This document shows, piece by piece, positions 1-7,202 of a stretch of 9,492 nucleotides of DNA (positions are counted from its first letter, which is position 1; each line of letters begins with the position of its first letter). Position numbers and translations under genes: made by a program. The stretch spans positions 53,090 to 62,581 of the forward strand of contig JABUUJ010000010.1 of the NCBI GenBank assembly GCA_021443235.1, given 5' to 3'. Below the pieces are notes generated by a model. The model saw only the letters and a program-made list of their open reading frames with translations. It did not search any database and was not told where the DNA came from. This DNA is from Muribaculaceae bacterium (GTDB lineage: Bacteria; Bacteroidota; Bacteroidia; Bacteroidales; Muribaculaceae).

Positions 1-2078
1 AACGGGCACTGCAGGCGTGTGGTCTCGCCGTTAACCTGGAAGAGCATGTCGCCACGACCGATGAGTCGATGTGCCCCCGAAGTGTCGATGATGATGCGGC
101 TGTCGGTCACCGACGATACTGCAAACGCCACGCGACCGGGGAAGTTTGACTTGATAAGGCCTGTAATCACCTGAGCCGATGGGCGTTGTGTAGCGATAAT
201 CATGTGTATGCCGACGGCGCGCGCCTTTTGGGCGATGCGTATTATGGGAGTCTCAACCTCCTTGCCAGCGGTCATCATCATGTCGCTAAACTCGTCGATA
301 ATTGCGACAATGTAGGGCATATACTTGTATTTCTTGTCGCCATGCTCGTTGCGCACGTCACGAAGGTCATGGCGCCACTTGTGGTTATAATCCTCGACGG
401 TGCGCACCCTCACATCCTCAAGGACGGCATAGCGATTTTCCATTTCCTGCACGAGGCAGTTAAGTGTCTTGACGACTTTGTCGGTTTGAGTGATAATGGC
501 GCGGTCCTCGTCCTCGGGTTTGGCGAAGAAATACTTCTCGAGGTCGGCATAGATACTGAACTCCACACGCTTGGGGTCAACGAGCACAAACTTGAGTTCG
601 CTGGGACCTTTCTTGTAGATGAGCGAGGTGATGATGGCGTTGAGGCCCACCGACTTGCCCTTACCTGTAGCGCCGGCGACGAGAAGGTGAGGCATCTTGG
701 TGAGGTCGGCAACAAACACCTCGTTGGTCACAGTGCAACCCAGGCACATGGGCAGTCGGCACTTAGTTTCCTGGAAGGCGCGCGAGGCGAGCACCTGTCG
801 CATGGGCACGACTTGCGGGTCGCGGTTGGGCACCTCGACACCGATGGTGCCACGTCCGGGCATAGGTGCGATGATGCGTATTCCCAGAGCGGCAAGGCTG
901 AGTGCGATGTCGTCTTCAAGTCCGCGAATCTTAGACACGCGCACGCCATCGTCGGGCACAATCTCAAAGAGCGTCACGGTGGGGCCCACATGCACCTCGA
1001 TGGCTTTGATTTTGATGCCATATTTACCCAAGGTGTCGGTAATGCGAGCCTTGTTGGTTTCCTGTTCCTCGATATCGACGCTGTCGTTGCGCATAGTGCG
1101 GTTGTCGAGCAAGTCGAGTGTTGGGAAGCGGTAGTGCATATACTCGCCGGTGGGGTCATTGGGATTGGTGACGCTTGCAGTCTCGATGCCTGCCATCACA
1201 GCGGGTGCGCCGGGTTCAGGAGCGTCGTCTTTTTTAGGCTGACGGTCTCTTTTCTTCTTGGGTTTTGGTTCATTGTGCGCAACATCATGTTGTGTGTCGA
1301 TGGCCTGATTGCTGTTACGGCCCTCGACGAGTTCTTCGAGCGACTTGTGGTTGCCGTTGTTGGCGCTGGAGTATCCCGAGTCATCGTAGTTGCTGCGATG
1401 ACGCTCAAGTTTCTTCTTAGTAGCGTTGTAGATGAATGCCAGAGTGTTGTAGCACAGCATTGCCCAAATGACGAGAACAATGATGTTGACGGCAATCATG
1501 CCGTAGGTGCCCACGAGCCCCAGCAGCCACTTGTTGGAGTAATATCCAAAGGCGCCTCCCAAGTGGAAGAACGTGAGGCACATATCGTAGGTGATTGCGC
1601 CAATAATCATTGAGAATGCGACGGTGCTAAAGAGTGAGATAAACGTGTAGGAGAAGAAGTGTGTTTTCTTTGAGAGGAGCAGTCGTCCAGCCACTACCCC
1701 ACTCCAAATGACGAGAATCACTGCGGCGACACCAAAGCCACCGGCGATGAGGTAGTTGCTCACCATTGCGCCCACTGCGGCACCGGCGTTGGTGATTTTG
1801 TCGGGCGACTGAGCGTTCTCGATGATATCGTATTTGGAGACGCGGTTTTGGTCGGCCATCCCCGATCCCATGAAGAACGAGAGGAATGAGATGAGCAGAT
1901 AAATGGCGAGCAGTGCAAAGACTATGCCCAGCGCCTTGCGAGTGCGTGGGTTGTGGATGAACTCGTTGTAGCGTTGCGCGAGCGAACGTTTGCTGTGTGT
2001 TTCATTGCCAGCGATTCCCTTTGCGGGAGTGTCGTTGGTTGCGTTGGCGATGTTAGGATTGAAGTTGTCGTTGTTCAT
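1..2078 (-). CDS. ftsK: DNA translocase FtsK/SpoIIIE family, partial (C-terminal end off the left edge)
   Basis: This is the septum-anchored, ATP-driven DNA pump that clears and aligns the chromosome termini during division. The frame opens at ATG 2078 and is uninterrupted for 692 codons to the window edge. Four membrane segments lie near residues 48-71, 102-130, 141-166 and 185-210. A charged, low-complexity linker follows (about 220-300), then the motor. The motor has a Walker A motif GATGKGKS at 469-476 and a Walker B ending IIDEF at 593-597. Downstream is the conserved stretch around ATQRPS (629-634) and the VSS...DSR block (654-661). The missing part should hold the motor's end and the DNA-reading gamma domain. 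The linker is short compared with E. coli FtsK, as is common outside Proteobacteria. The start is chosen because it gives a full N-terminal membrane domain and lies 31 bases after trkH. No terminator is seen in that gap, so it is probably co-transcribed with trkH. Confidence 0.96.
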   Translation of the reverse strand, partial: MNNDNFNPNIANATNDTPAKGIAGNETHSKRSLAQRYNEFIHNPRTRKALGIVFALLAIYLLISFLSFFMGSGMADQNRVSKYDIIENAQSPDKITNAGAAVGAMVSNYLIAGGFGVAAVILVIWSGVVAGRLLLSKKTHFFSYTFISLFSTVAFSMIIGAITYDMCLTFFHLGGAFGYYSNKWLLGLVGTYGMIAVNIIVLVIWAMLCYNTLAFIYNATKKKLERHRSNYDDSGYSSANNGNHKSLEELVEGRNSNQAIDTQHDVAHNEPKPKKKRDRQPKKDDAPEPGAPAVMAGIETASVTNPNDPTGEYMHYRFPTLDLLDNRTMRNDSVDIEEQETNKARITDTLGKYGIKIKAIEVHVGPTVTLFEIVPDDGVRVSKIRGLEDDIALSLAALGIRIIAPMPGRGTIGVEVPNRDPQVVPMRQVLASRAFQETKCRLPMCLGCTVTNEVFVADLTKMPHLLVAGATGKGKSVGLNAIITSLIYKKGPSELKFVLVDPKRVEFSIYADLEKYFFAKPEDEDRAIITQTDKVVKTLNCLVQEMENRYAVLEDVRVRTVEDYNHKWRHDLRDVRNEHGDKKYKYMPYIVAIIDEFSDMMMTAGKEVETPIIRIAQKARAVGIHMIIATQRPSAQVITGLIKSNFPGRVAFAVSSVTDSRIIIDTSGAHRLIGRGDMLFQVNGETTRLQCP

Positions 2079-2109
2079 TATTATTGATTATAGATTTAAT
2101 ATCAGGATG

Positions 2110-3606
2110 TTATCTCTTTATCCAGAAGCCACGAGTGAAGATGGCCAGGACGGTAAATATCTCAAGACGCCCCACCATCATCTCGAGCGCAAGCACCCAC
2201 TTGCACACGCTGGGGATATTGGAAAACTTGCTGGCTCCGGCGGTTATCTCGCCATATCCAAAGCCAATGTTGCTAATTGCCGAAAGCGAGTTGAACATTG
2301 CGTCGAAAGCCGGCATGTTGAATGCTGTGAGCAGTATCGCGACTGTGATGATGACAAAGACATAAATTGCCAGAAACGCCAGGACCTTGTCGACAACCTC
2401 GCGAGGCACCGAGCGATTGTTGGTCAGTCGCACGGTTCTTACTGAGTTAGGATTAATCACTCGGTAGATTTCGTTTCTCAGGTTTTTGAAGGTCACGACA
2501 AAGCGGTCGACCTTGGCGCCTCCCGAGGTAGAACCCGCCATGCCGCCAAAGAACATGAGGAACAGCAGCAGGAAGAAAATGAACTGGCCACTCCTCTCAT
2601 AATTGTAGGTCGAGAAGCCCGTTGATGTAATTGCCGACACAGTGTCGAACACCGAGTCGAGCAAGCTCTCGGGGATGTTATCACAGAAGCCCATAGTCCA
2701 CAAGCGCAGGAAAATAACCAGCGAAAACACGACGATAAAGGCAAGATAACACCTGATAATAACGTTTTTGTACATCAGGCTAAAGTTGCGTTTAGCAAAA
2801 ATGAGGTAAATAAGCGAGAAATTGATGCCACATATTGCCATGAACACTATTATCACGATATAGCTGTAATAATCGTGCCAGTAGTCGAGGCCGGCGCTTT
2901 TGGTCGAGAAGCCACCTGTCGACACCGTGCTCATTGCGTGGCATATTGAATCGAACCAATCCATGGGGCCGAGCATCAACGCCGCAAAGCACACAATAGT
3001 CAATGTGAAATAGATGCCCCACAGGAGTTTGGCCGTTTGGCTCACACGAGGTGTGATGCGCTCGTGAGAGATGCCCGTCACCTCGCTGGTGAAAAGCGTC
3101 ACGCCACCCTTGAAGTTGAGCATGGGCAGCACGGCAAGCGTAAACAGGATGATACCCATACCGCCGATCCACTGGCACATCGAGCGCCAGAACACGATGC
3201 CACGAGGCAGGCTTTCAACATCGCACAGCACCGACGCCCCCGTGGTAGTGAAACCCGACATTGTCTCAAAGAACGCGTCGGTGACACTGGTAAGCACACC
3301 CGAGAAGAGGAAGGGCAGCATGCCGAATGCCGAGAACACGATCCACACCGTAGAGGTGATGAGAATGGCCTCGCGCTTGCGCATCGACTCGTCGTTAAAG
3401 CGGTTGGGGAAGCCATAGGACATGACGCATCCGGCGGTGAGTGTGATGATGAAAGTGTTGACAAACGCCCACATCACACTATACTCGCCGAAGAATAATG
3501 ACACAGCGGCGGGAAAGATCAGGAATAGGCTCTCGATCAGGAGAAACCATCCCAGCACTCTCACGATTGTAGTGTAATTGATGCGTTGTAGTATATATGA
3601 AAACAT
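2110..3606 (-). CDS. trkH: Potassium uptake protein TrkH, ion-conducting membrane subunit
   Basis: TrkH/Ktr-type potassium channel subunit of the inner membrane; 498 residues, normal for TrkH. It is built of four M1-P-M2 repeats, and all four selectivity-filter loops are visible with their key glycines: TTTGAS (120-125), STGGFS (229-234), STGFST (328-333) and SNIGFG (445-450). The GG-x-x-GST-x-GG-x-K-x-x-R segment at 354-368 is the intramembrane loop that gates the pore in TrkH homologues. The protein is strongly hydrophobic throughout. It follows trkA with a 22-base gap, so the pore subunit and its cytoplasmic NAD(H)/nucleotide-binding regulator are made together. The chosen ATG begins a short hydrophilic N-terminus directly before the first helix. 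I see no frameshift or missing filter residue. The ion preference (K+ with H+ or Na+) cannot be decided from the sequence. Confidence 0.96.
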   Translation of the reverse strand: MFSYILQRINYTTIVRVLGWFLLIESLFLIFPAAVSLFFGEYSVMWAFVNTFIITLTAGCVMSYGFPNRFNDESMRKREAILITSTVWIVFSAFGMLPFLFSGVLTSVTDAFFETMSGFTTTGASVLCDVESLPRGIVFWRSMCQWIGGMGIILFTLAVLPMLNFKGGVTLFTSEVTGISHERITPRVSQTAKLLWGIYFTLTIVCFAALMLGPMDWFDSICHAMSTVSTGGFSTKSAGLDYWHDYYSYIVIIVFMAICGINFSLIYLIFAKRNFSLMYKNVIIRCYLAFIVVFSLVIFLRLWTMGFCDNIPESLLDSVFDTVSAITSTGFSTYNYERSGQFIFFLLLFLMFFGGMAGSTSGGAKVDRFVVTFKNLRNEIYRVINPNSVRTVRLTNNRSVPREVVDKVLAFLAIYVFVIITVAILLTAFNMPAFDAMFNSLSAISNIGFGYGEITAGASKFSNIPSVCKWVLALEMMVGRLEIFTVLAIFTRGFWIKR

Positions 3607-3628
3607 TAACTATCGTGTGGGGGTTATG

Positions 3629-4990
3629 TTATTCTAAAAAAGAGAGCAAACCTTTGTGCTCCTTGAATTTTTTCTCAGCTTCCCTGAGAGCGCCTTGCAG
3701 GCAGAATATCACCACATGGTCGCCAGCCTTGAAACGGGTGCGTCCAGTAACGAGCTGTCCCTCACCGTCGCGCACCATTCCAGCAATGGTCATGTTGTTG
3801 CCCAAGCCCAGGTTCATGACCTCGGTGCTTGCGATCTTGGCGCCTTCTTTCACCACAAACTCGGCGACCTCGGCGTCTTGCAGAGCGAGCGACTTGGAGT
3901 TTTCGGGGTCGCTGTCGAGCAGAATCTGGAAGATGCGGCTCGAAGCGAGTAGTTTCTTGTTGATAATGGTGCCTATGTTGAGCGCCTCGGCCTCGTTAAA
4001 GTAGTTCAGGTTCTCGACCTGTGCGATGGTCTTGGAGATGCCATGTTCCTTTGCCATGAGGCATCCCAGGATATTGGCCTCGGAGGTGTCGAGAAGGCCG
4101 ACGAATGCGTCATAGTCGTCTATGCCTTCCTCCTCGAGGAAGTCGCTGTCGCGTGGGTCGCCGAAAACGATAGCGGCGTTGGGGAATTTGTCGGCAAGTT
4201 CCTGGCAGCGTTTGCGGTCGGGTTCAAGGACCTTTATGTCGTAGTCGTCGCATGCAAACTCAAGCAGTTGCTCAGTGATAGGGCCACCTCCCATCACCAG
4301 CACCTTTTTAGCGTTGATTTTCTTCTTTCCGCACATCTCGGCCACATCGTCGATATAGTCGTGAGTAGTGGCTATGTAGACGATGTCGTTTTCCTTGATG
4401 ACGTCACGGCCTGTGGGGATGATGGTTTCGTGGTTGCGTTTGATTGCCGAGACGTGCATCTTGTTGGAGAATTGTCCCAGTTGCCTGAGGTGGTTGCCCA
4501 CGAGAGTGGAGTTTTTGCGTATTTTCACTCCCACGATAATGAGCTCGCCATTGAATAGCTCATACCAGTTGCGGGCCCAAGTACACTTGAGTGCTTGAAT
4601 GATTTCCTGGGCTGCGAGATACTCGGGGTAGATGAGGTGGTCGATGCGCTTGGTCTTGAAGAAATCCCTGTGGACCTTGATCATATACTCAGAGTTGTTA
4701 ATGCGGGCGACCGTGCGTTTTGCACCTGCCTCGCCTGCCATAGAGCAGGCCAGGATGTTGCGGGCCTCGAGGGGGGTGCAGGCGATGAACAGGTCGGCAT
4801 CGGCGACGTTTACCGCCGCGAGATCCATGAACGATACCGACGTGCCCACATAGGTCATGAGATTGAAGTCGTCGAGGGCGGCAAGCTTGCTTGGATCGGT
4901 GTCCATGATAGTGATGTCCTGCTCCTCGTCGCTGAGCATTTTAGCCAGATGAGTGCCAACTTCGCCGGCACCAGCAATCACAATCTTCAT
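3629..4990 (-). CDS. trkA: Potassium uptake regulator TrkA (two RCK domains)
   Basis: Peripheral cytoplasmic subunit that binds NAD(H) or other nucleotides and gates TrkH. At 453 residues it is the usual length for the duplicated TrkA form: Rossmann (TrkA_N) domain about 1-120, TrkA_C about 140-222, second Rossmann domain about 228-345, second TrkA_C about 365-446. The first Rossmann domain has an intact GAGEVG glycine motif (7-12) and an acidic residue at the end of strand 2 (D30), as expected for NAD binding. The second has GGGPIT (234-239), where the last glycine is replaced by threonine, though E256 still ends strand 2. Its binding specificity may therefore differ. It starts 6 bases after the dxs stop and ends 22 bases before trkH, which fits translation from one mRNA. 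The start ATG leads straight into the first beta strand (MKIVIAGAGE), so it is well supported. Confidence 0.96.
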   Translation of the reverse strand: MKIVIAGAGEVGTHLAKMLSDEEQDITIMDTDPSKLAALDDFNLMTYVGTSVSFMDLAAVNVADADLFIACTPLEARNILACSMAGEAGAKRTVARINNSEYMIKVHRDFFKTKRIDHLIYPEYLAAQEIIQALKCTWARNWYELFNGELIIVGVKIRKNSTLVGNHLRQLGQFSNKMHVSAIKRNHETIIPTGRDVIKENDIVYIATTHDYIDDVAEMCGKKKINAKKVLVMGGGPITEQLLEFACDDYDIKVLEPDRKRCQELADKFPNAAIVFGDPRDSDFLEEEGIDDYDAFVGLLDTSEANILGCLMAKEHGISKTIAQVENLNYFNEAEALNIGTIINKKLLASSRIFQILLDSDPENSKSLALQDAEVAEFVVKEGAKIASTEVMNLGLGNNMTIAGMVRDGEGQLVTGRTRFKAGDHVVIFCLQGALREAEKKFKEHKGLLSFLE

Positions 4991-4996
4991 AGCGCA

Positions 4997-6916
4997 TTAA
5001 AGTGTTGAAAACAAGTTTTTTAGTGTGTTGTAGATAGAGTCGGCATCGATGCCACACTTGCTTTGTTGCTGTGCAACAGTGCCCTGGTCGATATACTCAT
5101 CGTGTATGCCCAGACGTGTCACTGTGCAGTGCGCGCCACTGCGTGCCACCACCTCGGCGACAGCGCTGCCCAGTCCGCCCATTATTGTTCCGTCCTCAAC
5201 GGTAACGATGTGGCTGTGAGAGGCAACGACCTCATTGACAAGGTCTTCGTCGAGAGGCTTGAGGAAAATCATGTCGCAGTGGGTGGCGTTGATGCCCTCC
5301 TGAGCAAGACGGTCGAGCGCACGGATGACGTTGTTGCCAATGTGGCCGATGCTGAGCACCGCCACCTTCTCGCCGTGGCGCAACTTGCGTCCACGGCCCA
5401 CGGGCAACTCACGCATCTCGTTTTTCCAGTCGACGAGCACACCGTTGCCGCGCGGATAGCGAATGCTGAACGGTCCCTTTCCCTCGAGTTGCGAGGTGTA
5501 CATGAGGTCGCGCAAGTCGTGCTCGTTGATGGGCGCCGAGACGGTGAGGCCGGGGATGCACCGCAGGTAGGCAAGGTCGAACATGCCGTGGTGTGTCACT
5601 CCATCCTCGCCCACGAGGCCTCCGCGGTCGATGCAGAAAGTGACAGGCCAGCCAGCGATAGCCACATCGTGTATAATCTCGTCGTAGCCACGCTGCAAGA
5701 ACGAGCTATAGATTGCCACAAAGGGGTGCAGTCCCTCCTTGGCGAGGCCGCCGGCAAAGGTCACCGCGTGGCCCTCGCTGATACCCACATCGAAAGTGCG
5801 AGCGGGGAATGCCTCCTGCATCATTGAGATTGATGTGCCGCCGGGCATAGCTGCGGTAATGCCCACGATGTTGTCGTTGCTGTGAGCAAGTTCGACAAGT
5901 GTTTTGCCGAAAACATCCTGAAATTTAAGTGGTTTTCCCTCGCTATTGCCAGTCACACGCTCGCCGGTTTCCTCGTCAAACTTGCCTGGTGCGTGCCATG
6001 TTGTGGGGTCGGCCTCGGCAGGCTCATAGCCTTTACCCTTCTTGGTGTGTAGGTGTAGGATTTTGGGGCCTTTCATCTCCTTCACGTCGTTAAAGGTCTT
6101 GACGAGCTTAATTACGTCATGTCCGTCGAAGGGTCCGAAATAGCGAATGTTGAGTCCTTCAAAAATATTCTGCTGGCCGGTGAGCATCGACTTCATGGCG
6201 TTGTTGAAGCGCAGGACGATGCCCTTGCCGCTATCGCCTATCACGCCATGTCGGCGCATGAACTGATAGGTCTTGTAGCGCATGTTGTTGTAGCGCTTGG
6301 AGGTCGACATATTGGTGATATAGTGGCTCAACGCTCCCACAGGTCGGTCGATCGACATGTCGTTGTCGTTGAGGATGATGAGCAGGTTGTTGTCGTGCAT
6401 GGCGGCATTGTTGAGGCCCTCAAATGCGAGGCCCCCGCTAATCGACGCGTCGCCAATCACCGCCACCACCTTGCGGTCGGGGTTATTGCTCAGCTGGCTG
6501 GCGATGGACATGCCCAGCGCCGCCGAGATAGAGTTGCTGGCGTGGCCGGCGATAAATGTGTCGTACTCGCTCTCGTTGGGATTGGGAAAGCCGCTCAGGC
6601 CGTCCATTGTGCGATTGAGGTGGAAGCGGTCGCGCCGCCCGGTGAGGATTTTGTGGGCATAGGCTTGATGGCCTACGTCAAAGACGATGCGGTCGTGGGG
6701 CGTGTCGAGCACATAGTGCAGTGCGACGATAATCTCGACGGCACCCATGCTCGAGGCGAAGTGGCCGGGATTGGTGGCGAGTTCATGAATCATGAATTGC
6801 CGCAGCTCGTCGCACACCTGTGGCAGTTGCTCAACGGGCAGCTTTTTCAGGTCGGCGGGGCTGTCGATTGCCGCGAGCAGAGGGAAATTCTCTTTTATGT
6901 ATTCTTTGTTGGTCAT
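4997..6916 (-). CDS. dxs: 1-deoxy-D-xylulose-5-phosphate synthase
   Basis: Cytosolic thiamine-diphosphate enzyme that condenses pyruvate and glyceraldehyde 3-phosphate to 1-deoxy-D-xylulose 5-phosphate, the entry step of the MEP isoprenoid pathway and a precursor for thiamine and pyridoxal. At 639 residues it is full length. The N-terminal part shows the conserved histidines H52 (GHFASS) and H83 (DVGHQAY), and the cofactor motif running from GDASISGG (155-162) to N185 in ILNDNDMSI. The middle transketolase domain has the catalytic glutamate E381 (ISEGHAVTFAGG) and the CIDRGGLVGEDG segment (428-439) with following histidines. The C-terminal domain has the VEDG...MGGLGSAV block. The third position of the GDG cofactor motif is alanine. 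It is the first gene of the dxs-trkA-trkH-ftsK run. Its start lies 12 bases below a TAAATTTG box, and a second such box sits about 85 bases upstream. Confidence 0.97.
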   Translation of the reverse strand: MTNKEYIKENFPLLAAIDSPADLKKLPVEQLPQVCDELRQFMIHELATNPGHFASSMGAVEIIVALHYVLDTPHDRIVFDVGHQAYAHKILTGRRDRFHLNRTMDGLSGFPNPNESEYDTFIAGHASNSISAALGMSIASQLSNNPDRKVVAVIGDASISGGLAFEGLNNAAMHDNNLLIILNDNDMSIDRPVGALSHYITNMSTSKRYNNMRYKTYQFMRRHGVIGDSGKGIVLRFNNAMKSMLTGQQNIFEGLNIRYFGPFDGHDVIKLVKTFNDVKEMKGPKILHLHTKKGKGYEPAEADPTTWHAPGKFDEETGERVTGNSEGKPLKFQDVFGKTLVELAHSNDNIVGITAAMPGGTSISMMQEAFPARTFDVGISEGHAVTFAGGLAKEGLHPFVAIYSSFLQRGYDEIIHDVAIAGWPVTFCIDRGGLVGEDGVTHHGMFDLAYLRCIPGLTVSAPINEHDLRDLMYTSQLEGKGPFSIRYPRGNGVLVDWKNEMRELPVGRGRKLRHGEKVAVLSIGHIGNNVIRALDRLAQEGINATHCDMIFLKPLDEDLVNEVVASHSHIVTVEDGTIMGGLGSAVAEVVARSGAHCTVTRLGIHDEYIDQGTVAQQQSKCGIDADSIYNTLKNLFSTL

Positions 6917-6927
6917 TTTAATGCTGT

Positions 6928-6935
6928 CAAATTTA
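6928..6935 (-). promoter_or_regulatory. Proximal -7 box (TAAATTTG) before dxs
   Basis: Read on the minus strand this is TAAATTTG, an exact match to the Bacteroidota -7 consensus TAnnTTTG. It ends 11 bases before the dxs ATG, so a transcript from it would have almost no leader. No convincing -33 TTTG sits 19-21 bases upstream, and the region there is a small hairpin (6942-6956). It may be a weak or chance box in AT-rich DNA. Confidence 0.3.
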
Positions 6936-6980
6936 CTGTTTTCTTGCTTCGCAAGACTGCAAAAACGGAGTCTCGCGAGC

Positions 6981-7000
6981 GCAGTTACTCAATAAACTGC
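6981..7000. promoter_or_regulatory. Inverted repeat at the presumed dxs transcription start
   Basis: A perfect six-base inverted repeat, GCAGTT - 8 bases - AACTGC, begins at the last base of the distal -7 box (7000) and runs across the place where transcription should begin. Such a position suits an operator bound by a repressor. It could also form an RNA hairpin at the very 5' end if the start lies further upstream. The function is inferred from position only. Confidence 0.3.
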
Positions 7001-7007
7001 AAATTTA
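7000..7007 (-). promoter_or_regulatory. Distal -7 box (TAAATTTG), likely promoter of dxs-trkA-trkH-ftsK
   Basis: On the minus strand this reads TAAATTTG, matching TAnnTTTG exactly. It lies about 85 bases upstream of the dxs ATG, downstream of the previous operon's terminator (7151-7179) and within a stretch rich in A and T tracts. No good -33 TTTG is present at the ideal distance, so the call rests on the -7 box and its location. A transcript would have a leader of roughly 70-80 bases containing the CTCGCGAG palindrome (6972-6979) and a hairpin of TCTTGC/GCAAGA with a three-base loop (6942-6956). Confidence 0.45.
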
Positions 7008-7102
7008 GTAATTTTTCGCCAGTAAATCGACTTTTTTGGCAACAAACTTGTAAAAAAACAATGTGCAGCCCTGCGAAATAGCGAGGTTGCACGCCGTGGA
7101 GC

Positions 7103-7121
7103 GAATCTTGGTAGAATCTTG
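7103..7121. repeat. Two direct copies of an 8-base word, 11 bases apart
   Basis: GAATCTTG occurs at 7103-7110 and again at 7114-7121 (CAAGATTC on the minus strand). The 11-base period is about one helical turn, so both copies face the same side of the DNA. They lie about 100 bases upstream of the distal dxs -7 box. The rest of the 6917-7150 gap shows only AT-rich DNA and the promoter elements listed separately. Confidence 0.35.
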
Positions 7122-7150
7122 ATAGGTGTTTGTGATATTTATTGGGGCTG

Positions 7151-7179
7151 AAAAAACCCGGCGCTGGTGGGTGCCGGGT
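7151..7179 (-). terminator. Rho-independent terminator of the DUF1893 / S-component / reductase operon
   Basis: On the minus strand a perfect seven-base GC-rich stem, ACCCGGC with GCCGGGT, encloses a ten-base loop and is followed directly by a run of T (the A run at 7151-7156 on the plus strand). It begins 23 bases after the stop codon of the aldo/keto reductase gene. This marks the end of that operon and separates it from dxs. Confidence 0.85.
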
Positions 7180-7202
7180 GTGTGTATTGTGGTGCAATGT
7201 CG

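Noticed and set aside
186..1613. A 475-codon open frame on the plus strand opposite ftsK
   Set aside because: It is antisense to the FtsK motor and linker. Its product is rich in His, Val and Asp with no recognisable domain, as expected from the mirrored codon bias of the real gene.
2079..2109. A separate promoter for ftsK between trkH and ftsK
   Set aside because: The 31-base gap is AT-rich but contains no TAnnTTTG box; a promoter inside trkH cannot be excluded.
5063..7081. Long plus-strand open frames (254 and 320 codons) opposite dxs and its upstream region
   Set aside because: They mirror the codon usage of dxs, show no protein family motifs and have no promoter or start context of their own.
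6917..7150. A possible TPP or other riboswitch ahead of dxs
   Set aside because: I found no thi-box core or other known riboswitch signature, only short hairpins too simple to call.
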